Made by a program: the position numbers and the translations under genes | Shown: piece after piece, positions 35,794 through 43,626 of the stretch | Position numbering within the stretch: the first letter of the stretch is position 1 | How the letters are laid out: every line of letters starts with the position of its first letter | The notes under the pieces: generated by a model | Seen by the model: the letters and a program-made list of their open reading frames with translations, nothing else | Told to the model about the DNA's origin: nothing | Databases searched by the model: none | From: Gammaproteobacteria bacterium | GTDB taxonomy: Bacteria; Pseudomonadota; Gammaproteobacteria; Pseudomonadales; Pseudohongiellaceae | NCBI GenBank assembly: GCA_008081045.1 | Contig: VMDC01000015.1 | Location: 178,459 to 242,458, forward strand | Length of the DNA: 64,000 nt | Reading direction: 5' to 3'

Positions 35794-36501
35794 TTAGCGG
35801 TAGGTTATCAGATGTTGCTTATCCTGGCGCTCTAAATGAGGCAGGCTGTTGAATTGGCTCAGGGAGATTCTGCCACCCCCGTAGCGCACCTTGGTAACGG
35901 AACTGTTGTGCACCATCCAGTTGGTTGCAATCACCTGCTGATCGGAAAATCCGAGCACCCGCTGCAGCGCTGTGGCGATCACGCCACCGGAGGTTGACAC
36001 CAGAACCCTGCTGCCACCGCTGTGTGCTGCCATAATCTGATCTACTGCCCCATAGACCCGCTGCTTGAAGTCTCGCCAGTATTCGAATCCCTGATCGCAG
36101 TCCTGAGGCTCAAGTTCATCCCGGATCCAGCAGGCGGAGGCGGCTTCCAGGACCGATTGAAAAGTTCTGTTGTCCTTGATCGGCCACCCGTCAGGAGGCG
36201 CGACACCCTCCCGCTCGGCGTGGTCGCGCAGATAGATGTGGATCAGCGGGTCGCCATGGTATTCATTAAGAGACTTCAGGCGCTGCGGCGCGGCCTGATC
36301 CTTGACCACTGGAGCCAGTTCGGCGGCCGTTTCTCTTTGTCGCTGCAGAGTCCCTGAGTAGATAGCCTGAAAAGACTCTCCCATTTCCAGCCAGTGCCTG
36401 GCGAGCTCACGTACCTGCTCGAAGCCGCGCTCGCTCAGCGCATCGTAGGAGGCTGCGCCGAACGAGGCTTGCCCATGGCGGACAAAGACGAGCTCACTCA
36501 T
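35794..36501 (-). CDS. Histidine phosphatase family protein
   Basis: A 235-residue phosphoglycerate-mutase-like protein. The phosphohistidine motif is FVRHGQAS at residues 6-13, with a second histidine region HSGGSRVLVSTSGGVI in the C-terminal half. It sits inside the acyl-CoA dehydrogenase operon between the dehydrogenase pair and the APH-like gene. Such phosphatases recur in these clusters, perhaps to remove the phosphate added by the kinase. The precise substrate is unknown. Confidence 0.88.
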   Translation of the reverse strand: MSELVFVRHGQASFGAASYDALSERGFEQVRELARHWLEMGESFQAIYSGTLQRQRETAAELAPVVKDQAAPQRLKSLNEYHGDPLIHIYLRDHAEREGVAPPDGWPIKDNRTFQSVLEAASACWIRDELEPQDCDQGFEYWRDFKQRVYGAVDQIMAAHSGGSRVLVSTSGGVIATALQRVLGFSDQQVIATNWMVHNSSVTKVRYGGGRISLSQFNSLPHLERQDKQHLITYR

Positions 36502-36515
36502 CGGACGTGGGGGGT

Positions 36516-37649
36516 TTAGAGCGCGGCAAAGCGCTGAGTATGATAATCACCGTCGCCGTAGGCGAGATCCAGGGCGGTTACGCGCTTGAACAGATGACCC
36601 ACATCAAGCTCCTCAGTCATGGCAATACCGCCGTGAATCTGTATCGCTTCCTGACCAACGCTTTTTATGGCTTTCCCGACACGGCTTTTAGCAGCAGCCA
36701 CGGCCTTGGCCTTCTCAACGGAAGAATCATCACTGTCCAGAGACATCGCCGCCATGATCACGATTGAACGGGCCAGCTGGCACTGAATAAACATGTCAGC
36801 CATCCGATGCTGCAGGGCCTGAAAAGTACCGATAGCGGTGCCGAACTGCTTACGGGTTTTGCTGTATTCAACTGTTTTCTGCAGCAGCACTTCAAGGGCC
36901 CCTACCGCTTCAGCACTGACTGCAACGATTGAGCGGTTCAGCGCGGATTCAATTCCCGGCAATGCAGCACCTGCGTCGCCCAACCGATTGCTCGCCGCGA
37001 CTGAAACATGATCAAGGGTGACTTCAGCCGCCTGCTTACCGTCTACTGTGCGATATTTCCTGATCTTCACGCCGGGCGATCCTGCTTCAACTGCGAACAC
37101 AGAGATGCCTTCGACGTCCCGAATTTCCCCCGACTCGCGGGCGCTCACCAGCAGAGTGTTCGCATTCGGGCCGTTTTCAACAGCGATTTTCGTGCCGTTG
37201 AGTATGATCTGATCTCCGTCAGCAGTGGCCGTAGTCGCCACACTGGCTGGATTGTAACGACCATTCGGCTCGGCCAGTGCCGGTGCGATCTGCAGCTCGC
37301 CGCCAATAATGCCTCCGAGCAGTGTTTCTTTCTGCTCACCGGTGGCCAGGTTCGCAACGAGCGATCCACCCAGTACTGCGGTGGCCGTATAGGGTTCGAC
37401 AAGATTGGCTTTACCAAACTCCTCCATGATCACCATCAGGTCGACGGCAGACCCTCCGAGCCCGCCATCTTCCTCGGAGAATGGCACCGCAAGCCACCCC
37501 AGCTCCGCAAACAACTGCCAGTTGTCCGCGCTATAACCTGTTTCAGAGCCGATTATTTTATTGCGCGTGTCGAAGTCATAGCTCTTCTGAACAAATTTCT
37601 GCACTGAGTCCTGCAGCATCTGTTGTACTTCTGTATAAGAAAAATCCAC
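36516..37649 (-). CDS. Acyl-CoA dehydrogenase, subunit of second two-gene pair
   Basis: A 377-residue acyl-CoA dehydrogenase starting at GTG. Motifs: YSKTRKQFGTAIGTFQALQHRMADM and the end QIHGGIAMTEELDVGHLFKR. Layout and size match the 23935-25083 gene, so it is probably its paralogue. The partner gene lies 57 bases upstream. The C-terminal EGT-type glutamate segment is again missing in this subunit. Confidence 0.88.
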   Translation of the reverse strand: MDFSYTEVQQMLQDSVQKFVQKSYDFDTRNKIIGSETGYSADNWQLFAELGWLAVPFSEEDGGLGGSAVDLMVIMEEFGKANLVEPYTATAVLGGSLVANLATGEQKETLLGGIIGGELQIAPALAEPNGRYNPASVATTATADGDQIILNGTKIAVENGPNANTLLVSARESGEIRDVEGISVFAVEAGSPGVKIRKYRTVDGKQAAEVTLDHVSVAASNRLGDAGAALPGIESALNRSIVAVSAEAVGALEVLLQKTVEYSKTRKQFGTAIGTFQALQHRMADMFIQCQLARSIVIMAAMSLDSDDSSVEKAKAVAAAKSRVGKAIKSVGQEAIQIHGGIAMTEELDVGHLFKRVTALDLAYGDGDYHTQRFAAL

Positions 37650-37706
37650 GTTTAAAACCTCTGCTATTGGCGATCCTGTGACCGCCCCTTCCGCTTAATC
37701 AGTTAT

Positions 37707-38906
37707 TTACAGGCCCAGTACCGCTTTGGTGATGATATTGCGCTGAATTTCATTCGAACCACCAAAGATCGAGAGCTTGCGATTATTGAAATAGGTCAGT
37801 GCTGCTGACGCGGAATCGCCCGGACCAATCGCATCGCCATCAAACCCGGGTTCGAACTGCTCGGGCACGAACGGGAGACAGTTATAACCTGCCAGCTCGA
37901 CGAACATTTCATCCATCTTCTGTGCCAGTTCAGTGCCGACTATCTTCAGAATCGAAGATTCAGGTCCCGGGGCTTTGCCCACACTCAACGCGGCCAGCGT
38001 TCGAAGTTCAGAGTACTCAAGAGCCTGCAACTCAATTTCAATTTCGGCAAGCCGCTGCTTGAACGAGGCATTTTCCAGCATGCTCGCGCCAAAGCCATCT
38101 TCTGTCTCTCCTGCAATGCGCTTGAGCGCTTTCAGCCGGCGCTTGCCTCGGGGAACCCCTGCTATGTTGGTACGCTCGTGGGTAAGCAGCACCTTGGCAT
38201 AGGTCCATCCTTTGTTTTCCTCGCCGATCAGATTTTCTGCCGGAACCCGTACGTTATCGAAGAAAACTTCATTGACCTCCGGAAAACCGTCAAGAAGCAC
38301 GATTGGCTTGATCGTGATGCCGGGCGTTTTCATGTCAATAAGCAGAAAACTGATCCCTTCCTGTTTTTTGACGGTGTTGTCCGTCCGGACCAGACAAAAG
38401 ATCCAGTCCGCGTACTGGCCGAGCGTATTCCAGGTTTTGCTGCCGTTGACGACATATTCATCTCCCTCGCGGACCGCTGCAGTCTTCAGTGACGCAAGAT
38501 CGGATCCAGCGTTAGGCTCGGAGTATCCCTGGCACCACCAGACGTTACTTTCCAGAATGTCGGGTAGGAATCGCTGCTTCTGCTCTTCACTGCCGTAGGC
38601 CATGATGACGGGCGCTACCATTTTCATCCCGAATGGAATCGGTTCCGGTGCCCCGTAAAGCCCCATTTCGGTCGCAAAGATGTGGGTTTTGGTGTGACTC
38701 CAGCCCGTGCCACCGTATTCAACCGGCCAGGTTGGTGCTGCCCAGCCTTTTTTGAACAGAATCTTTTGCCAGCGGACCATGTCATCCTTGTCCAAGCGGA
38801 CACTGGCGTCTACCTTCGCCTTGAGATCAGCAGGGAATTCGTTTTGCAGGAACTCCCGAACTTCTTCCTGAAAAGCCAGTTCTTCAGCTGTAAAGTCAGC
38901 ATTCAC
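37707..38906 (-). CDS. Acyl-CoA dehydrogenase, second subunit of second pair
   Basis: A 399-residue acyl-CoA dehydrogenase starting at GTG with AGGAGA about 7 bases upstream. Motifs: WCQGYSEPNAGSDLASLKT, GSKTWNTLGQYADWIF and C-terminal IFGGSNEIQRNIITKAVLGL. It is the first gene of the minus-strand operon ending at 33894. A CGAACGATCGTTCG palindrome lies about 150 bases upstream, a likely operator site. It resembles the 25097-26326 gene in order and partner. Confidence 0.9.
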   Translation of the reverse strand: MNADFTAEELAFQEEVREFLQNEFPADLKAKVDASVRLDKDDMVRWQKILFKKGWAAPTWPVEYGGTGWSHTKTHIFATEMGLYGAPEPIPFGMKMVAPVIMAYGSEEQKQRFLPDILESNVWWCQGYSEPNAGSDLASLKTAAVREGDEYVVNGSKTWNTLGQYADWIFCLVRTDNTVKKQEGISFLLIDMKTPGITIKPIVLLDGFPEVNEVFFDNVRVPAENLIGEENKGWTYAKVLLTHERTNIAGVPRGKRRLKALKRIAGETEDGFGASMLENASFKQRLAEIEIELQALEYSELRTLAALSVGKAPGPESSILKIVGTELAQKMDEMFVELAGYNCLPFVPEQFEPGFDGDAIGPGDSASAALTYFNNRKLSIFGGSNEIQRNIITKAVLGL

Positions 38907-39245
38907 GTCGTTTCTCCTAAAACCAGGAATTTTTGAGTCATTGGCAGCGCGGGGGAACTACAGTGCTTGTTGCGGTGTAAATTGGCAACACTGAAACCAC
39001 GCCAACACAGGGTCGGAAGGGTACCACCACCGACCGCGGAGTGAAACAAAAACCGAACGATCGTTCGACGAATATCTGCGGTACGGAAACGACAGAGCGT
39101 CAGCACAAAGATTCCTGCTGAGAACGATGAAAAATGCTTGCGGCCAATAGATTTGCGCGATTAAATGCAGTATTCTTCGTCCACTCGTTAACGCACTGTA
39201 ATAGCTCGGTTTTTTAAATCGGGTCTTCTGATCTCTGGAGTCGCC
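38907..39245. other. Divergent intergenic region between the second dehydrogenase operon and pal
   Basis: About 339 bases without a gene. It contains the perfect palindrome at 39054-39067 listed separately. It must hold the promoter of the dehydrogenase operon on the minus strand and of pal on the plus strand. No other clear feature is seen. Confidence 0.5.
39054..39067. promoter_or_regulatory. CGAACGATCGTTCG palindrome, TetR-type operator candidate
   Basis: A perfect 14-base palindrome of the kind bound by TetR/FadR-like regulators of fatty-acid genes. It lies about 150 bases before the acyl-CoA dehydrogenase operon start and about 180 before pal, with no other strong dyad nearby. No regulator gene is adjacent; the TetR gene in the window is 22 kb away. 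Confidence 0.5.
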
Positions 39246-39773
39246 ATGAAAATAACTCAACTGACAAAATTGGCCTTAGTTATCTTTGCGCTCGGCGGGC
39301 TTGCAGCCTGTAGCTCGACCAGCGAAGACGCCGCTGCAGACAGCAGCCAGACTGAGCAGACCACCAACAGTTCAAGCGAAAGCGGCCAGAGCGCCGCCGA
39401 GGCCGCTGCGGCCGCGGCAGAGGAGAGAGCACGCCGGTCTGCGCTGGCAACCCGGATCTTCTATTTCGATTTTGACGTTTCCGAATTCCGCGGATCAGAC
39501 CGCGATGTGCTGACCTACCATGCACGCGACCTTGCCGCCAATCCTAGCAAGCGAGTCCGCCTGGAAGGTCATGCTGACGAGCGGGGAACCCGCGAATATA
39601 ACCTGGCTCTTGGCGAGCGACGGGCCAACGGCATTCTGAACTATCTGATTGTAAACGGCGCTGCACGCAATCAGATCGAGGTTGTCAGTTATGGCGAAGA
39701 GCGTCCGGCAGATCGCTCTACCGGCGATGCCGCCTACCAGCGCAACCGTCGGGTTGAAATCGTCGACCTCTGA
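39246..39773 (+). CDS. pal: Pal-type OmpA-family lipoprotein
   Basis: A 175-residue lipoprotein: signal peptide with the lipobox LAAC (C22), an Ala/Ser/Gln-rich linker of about 40 residues, then an OmpA-like peptidoglycan-binding domain (FYFDFDVSEF, LEGHADERGTREYNLALGERRA and YGEERP). It is the peptidoglycan-associated partner of the Tol system. tolQRAB and ybgF are not next to it, so it may be a second Pal-like protein. A rho-independent terminator follows at 39841-39859. Confidence 0.88.
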   Translation: MKITQLTKLALVIFALGGLAACSSTSEDAAADSSQTEQTTNSSSESGQSAAEAAAAAAEERARRSALATRIFYFDFDVSEFRGSDRDVLTYHARDLAANPSKRVRLEGHADERGTREYNLALGERRANGILNYLIVNGAARNQIEVVSYGEERPADRSTGDAAYQRNRRVEIVDL

Positions 39774-39840
39774 TTGTCAAAGACATAGACTGACAGCACA
39801 AAAGCTTCAGTCCAGCCGTTACGGAAGATCGGTCGAGTCG

Positions 39841-39859
39841 AAAGGCTCGGCCTTTTTTT
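39841..39859 (+). terminator. Rho-independent terminator of pal
   Basis: AAAGGC (39841-39846) pairs with GCCTTT (39850-39855) around a TCG loop, followed by a T run to 39859. This is a compact hairpin with a U tract 67 bases after the pal stop and before the convergent esterase. Confidence 0.7.
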
Positions 39860-39869
39860 CGGCTCCGAA

Positions 39870-40847
39870 TCAGGCCAATTCGGTCTGCAAGGCAGCTCCG
39901 ATTCGACGCAGGGCATCATCCCCTGCCCGGATACCTCCAGCGAATGACAGAAATGCATGAATCTGATCGGTGTAGCAAATGTGCTCTACCCGAACATGAC
40001 TCTCTTTGAGTTTGTCCGCATAGGCCTGCCCTTCGTCTCTGAGAGGATCGAAGCCGGCAGTGATCACCATCGCAGGTGCCAGACCAACCAGATCCTGGCT
40101 CAGAAACCTCAATTCAGGATCCAGAGCCTGATCCGGCGATTCCAGATAATGCCCCCGGAACCAGCTCATTCCTGCTTTAGTCAAAAAATACCCTTCAGCA
40201 AATTCTTCCACTGACTGGAACTCCATTGCTGGATCGACGGACGGATAAATCAGCACCTGGAACCGGGGTTGCGGGACACCCTCCCTTTTACACGCCAGCG
40301 TCACGGCTGCGGTAAGATTGCCACCGGCGCTGTCTCCGGCCAGCGCAATCCGGTCCGGGTCAATTCCGAGATCAGTCCCGTGTTCGCGAACCCAGCGATA
40401 GACCTCAAGACCGTCCTGATGGATTTGTTTTACCTTGCTGGCAGGAGCCAGCTCGTAGTCCACCGACAGGACATGACAACCACTGTTCGCAGCCAGATGC
40501 TGGGTGAGCGTGTCGTATTCATCGACATCGCCGAGCACAAAGCCCCCACCGTGGAAATAAATACAGCACGCAGCACTGGCCAGCGCCGCATTTTCGGGAA
40601 TGTAATGCCGAACCTTCACTTGTCCACGGCTCAAGGGAATCATGAGATCTTGAGTCTTGTGCATCAACCTCGGCGAAGGCGCAAAGGGATTGCCCCGCTC
40701 TTTGCGCCAGGCACGAATTTGCTCAGGGGTTCCATCTTCGATCTGGGGCAAACGTGCCGCCGAGTCAGCAATTTTCTGAGCGAACTCTTCAAGACTCGCG
40801 GCCTTCTCCGCCCTTGGGCTAATACATAACTTGTCTGCTTCATCCAT
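39870..40847 (-). CDS. Alpha/beta hydrolase of the hormone-sensitive-lipase family
   Basis: About 325 residues. The HGGG oxyanion motif is in CIYFHGGGFVLGDV, and the nucleophile elbow is GDSAGGNLTAAV. The Asp and His of the triad fall in the C-terminal PLRDEG and IHAFLSF regions. It hydrolyses short-chain esters or lipids in the cytoplasm; no signal peptide is seen. The ATG at 40847 is used rather than the TTG just before it. It lies 18 bases after the DUF4105 gene on the same strand. Confidence 0.9.
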   Translation of the reverse strand: MDEADKLCISPRAEKAASLEEFAQKIADSAARLPQIEDGTPEQIRAWRKERGNPFAPSPRLMHKTQDLMIPLSRGQVKVRHYIPENAALASAACCIYFHGGGFVLGDVDEYDTLTQHLAANSGCHVLSVDYELAPASKVKQIHQDGLEVYRWVREHGTDLGIDPDRIALAGDSAGGNLTAAVTLACKREGVPQPRFQVLIYPSVDPAMEFQSVEEFAEGYFLTKAGMSWFRGHYLESPDQALDPELRFLSQDLVGLAPAMVITAGFDPLRDEGQAYADKLKESHVRVEHICYTDQIHAFLSFAGGIRAGDDALRRIGAALQTELA

Positions 40848-40865
40848 CAAGACCGGCCTCCGTAA

Positions 40866-42233
40866 TTACAAGAACATGTTCTTGGATCTGGCAGGTTCGA
40901 AACCCACCAGCCAGATCAGTAGGGTAAAGAGCAATAACCCGGGCACTACATTTACCGCCAGGTCGACAATAACCTGATCAGTCAATTCGAAAAAGGCGGC
41001 AGCGCCATAGGCAAGCATGGCAAGTACATGAGCCAGCAGATAATTGTTGATAAAAGGCGCACTGTTATGACTCATTGGCCAGGGACGACGGAATAGCAGC
41101 CATCGAAGTGCGATTACTATGCCCAGCAAATCGGTAGGCCAGAACAGGAGCAGATTGAAGTTGTGGTGCGTATCAATGTGGTCCGAGACAAACCAGCTGC
41201 CCAACATCAGCAAACCCAGGACACCGCTGAATAAAGCCGTAACCACACCCACTACCCCCAGCAAGCGGAAGTTCAGTCCGGCAGCTCTGAGACTGATGCG
41301 CGCATGCGTCGCAAAGTAGGACATGGGTATCCGCTTCAGCATAACCAGCAGAACCAACACAGGCACCAGCAATCCCACCGACGCGATCCGATATCCACTC
41401 TGCTGAACGGTAGGTGGCGAAAATTCCATAATCTGCTGATGGTCTGACAGCAGCGGCAGGACTTGCTCAGCGCCGCCCACATCAGAACTCATCGCCTGCA
41501 GACGTTGGCGAAAACTCAGGGGTAGAAACATGTCCTCCCATTCGCTCACCTGCCGGTCGATATTGCTGTTCATCAGCACGTCCAGCGAAAAGCCGATCAA
41601 TGAAAGTGAAGCGTAGTGCTCCCGTATGTGATGGCGGAACGTCTTTCCCGTGACGCCGCTGTATTGAGCAGAGATAGCCCCGCCAAGAGCCTCATCCAGA
41701 TAGTCACGGACGCGAGTTGTGCAGTTATCAAAGAAATAATGGTATTCATAGGTGAGATTTTCTGCCTGCAGATTCCACATCAACCGGCGGTAAAGTTTTT
41801 CTTTCTGCGGATTGGTCAGATTGATGCGATCCTGCCAAACCGTTCTGCCCTGGGCGCGATAGACATCGAATTCACGGCTTGGCAAGCTGGTCGCAAGACG
41901 ATAGTTCATCACGCCTTTAAAAAAATTGTAGGAGAAGTCGACCACGCCGCCACTGATGTCAAACACCCCCCAGTTGAATACCAGATCGGTGTTTGTATTT
42001 TCGTCATAAAGACGAAGCGCAGTGTGCCCGAAATTGTCCCAGACGTTGTTCCCCACATCCACCGTGATCAGGTAGAAGTGCAGGCCATTCAGATCAGCGG
42101 GTATTGCCGTTTCAGACTGATCAGGAGGCGGCAGCTGGGCGAGAACAGTACCGCTGAATGTGAGCAACAGGAACGTGGTCAGGGTAAGCCATCGGCGGAT
42201 GCTGATTAGAGTCAGAAAACCCACTGGTTTCAT
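40866..42233 (-). CDS. DUF4105 (Lnb-like) periplasmic domain with C-terminal membrane domain
   Basis: About 455 residues. A signal peptide ends near VLAQ. The following domain of about 230 residues has the DUF4105 signatures: ITVDVGNNVWDNFGHTALRLYD, FNWGVFDI and the FFDNCTTRVRDYLDEALGG segment whose cysteine and neighbours are conserved. The second half has several transmembrane segments (VLVLLVMLKRI, FRLLGVVGVVTALF, LLGIVIALRWLLF, VNVVPGLLLFTLLIW). The DUF4105 fold resembles NlpC/P60-type cysteine transferases and hydrolases. The exact function here is unknown. A GTG at 42251 is the alternative start. Confidence 0.78.
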   Translation of the reverse strand: MKPVGFLTLISIRRWLTLTTFLLLTFSGTVLAQLPPPDQSETAIPADLNGLHFYLITVDVGNNVWDNFGHTALRLYDENTNTDLVFNWGVFDISGGVVDFSYNFFKGVMNYRLATSLPSREFDVYRAQGRTVWQDRINLTNPQKEKLYRRLMWNLQAENLTYEYHYFFDNCTTRVRDYLDEALGGAISAQYSGVTGKTFRHHIREHYASLSLIGFSLDVLMNSNIDRQVSEWEDMFLPLSFRQRLQAMSSDVGGAEQVLPLLSDHQQIMEFSPPTVQQSGYRIASVGLLVPVLVLLVMLKRIPMSYFATHARISLRAAGLNFRLLGVVGVVTALFSGVLGLLMLGSWFVSDHIDTHHNFNLLLFWPTDLLGIVIALRWLLFRRPWPMSHNSAPFINNYLLAHVLAMLAYGAAAFFELTDQVIVDLAVNVVPGLLLFTLLIWLVGFEPARSKNMFL

Positions 42234-42350
42234 TACTTCTGAAGTACCCACTAGATACGTCGGAGAACAGGGAAGACGTCATCGTATCAGAGGAGGCAAT
42301 TAGATCAAGACAGCACCCGGTTGTGCTCCGGTCAGCCCGGACAGACGCAC

Positions 42351-42378
42351 AAAAAAGCCGACTGTCGCCGGCCTTTTT
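42351..42378 (-). terminator. Rho-independent terminator (minus strand)
   Basis: On the minus strand AAAAA(G)GCCG pairs with CGGCTTTTT around GCGACAGT, then runs into a T tract. It lies 50 bases past the stop of the exported protein gene at 42429-43394. Confidence 0.65.
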
Positions 42379-42428
42379 GTGGCTGGATGATGACGCTTGC
42401 CCGGGCCATCGAAACCACTTTGGCCTGC

Positions 42429-43394
42429 TTAGCTTCCGCGCGCTTCCGCCATGCGCTCGCCACGAAGAATATTGACCATACCGTAATTGCCTTCATGACA
42501 GGCATATTCATACAGCTGCCCATCCACTTTAGACATCACAGTCATCACCTGAATTTTATCGGTAAAGGTCGAAGGGTCTTCCAGCGTGTACTCGTATTCC
42601 ATGGTAAACGGCCCTGTTCGCGTGAATCGCTCGGTCAGCACTTTGTTTTCGGCAGATCCGTAGACGCTGAAACTCTGGGTCAGGCTATTGAAATTTTTGG
42701 TCTCAATCACCAGCGTATCCCCTTCCCAGTAGCCGCGCGAATCGCCTGTCCAGAGCCTGATATCGTCATCAAGACCGGGGCGGTTATCCAGCGGAACAAT
42801 CCGCGCGTCGTGAATCATTTCGGTCATGATCACGGCGGTGTCCTTGCTCTGGATAAGCTGAACATTGTTGTTATAGAGGTTTGGTTCAAATGGAGGCCCC
42901 GAATTGAAGCCGACGATGCATCGCTCGGAGAGACCTCTGTCCTCCGGCCCATTTTTGGCGATACCGCCGACCACCATGCGAACCGGGCGCTCGCCGGGTT
43001 CATCAGGCCCCAAACCGCCAACCTGCACAGGCACACCTTCAACAGTTGCCGGAAGCTTACCGTTCGCAGGATAGACCAGCCTGGCGGTCCGGTTATCATC
43101 CCCGTTGCCCATCTCAGTCCAGAAGGTGTTATATCCCCCGACACCCTGATTATTCAGCGCCTCGAGACCCAATTCAGTCTGCGCTTTGAAGGCCTCAATT
43201 TCCTGCGGCGTTAACTCAGTCTTGTCACCAAAAAATGCCGGGCGCTCAAGAGGAATCACTGAGCTGAAATTCCAGACTCCCTGAAGATCGGGTTGGCCCC
43301 ATTGAGTACGCTCCGGTGAATACGTGCCCTGTGCCAGCACCTGGCCTGTGGAAAGCAGCCCGGTGAGAACAGCAGCGAATGCATGAGCCTTCAT
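42429..43394 (-). CDS. Exported protein of unknown function
   Basis: About 321 residues with a signal peptide (KAHAFAAVLTGLLSTGQVLAQ). The mature part begins with TQWGQPDLQGVWNFSSVIPLERP, which looks like a beta-rich lipocalin or sugar-binding-like layout, and ends in YEYACHEGNYGMVNILRGERMAEAR. I do not recognise a characterised family. The ATG at 43394 has GGAG seven bases before it. It is divergent from the ThDP enzyme gene and ends at a terminator. Confidence 0.7.
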   Translation of the reverse strand: MKAHAFAAVLTGLLSTGQVLAQGTYSPERTQWGQPDLQGVWNFSSVIPLERPAFFGDKTELTPQEIEAFKAQTELGLEALNNQGVGGYNTFWTEMGNGDDNRTARLVYPANGKLPATVEGVPVQVGGLGPDEPGERPVRMVVGGIAKNGPEDRGLSERCIVGFNSGPPFEPNLYNNNVQLIQSKDTAVIMTEMIHDARIVPLDNRPGLDDDIRLWTGDSRGYWEGDTLVIETKNFNSLTQSFSVYGSAENKVLTERFTRTGPFTMEYEYTLEDPSTFTDKIQVMTVMSKVDGQLYEYACHEGNYGMVNILRGERMAEARGS

Positions 43395-43626
43395 ATGAAT
43401 CTCCAAAATTTTCACTGTGACGATCGGGGGAGTGTACCTGAAATTCTCTACGGAGGCAGTGCCAAACCGGATTAAGCGGGAGTTCCGGAGCGGTTTCACT
43501 GACCATCCACCACACCAACAGATTTGTCCATAGTGTCATATCCGTGCCGGTGGCCCTACGCTAAGGCGAACTTGATGCTATGATTGAGGTCCACATCGCA
43601 ACAACACTAGCAATCAGGATGTCAGA

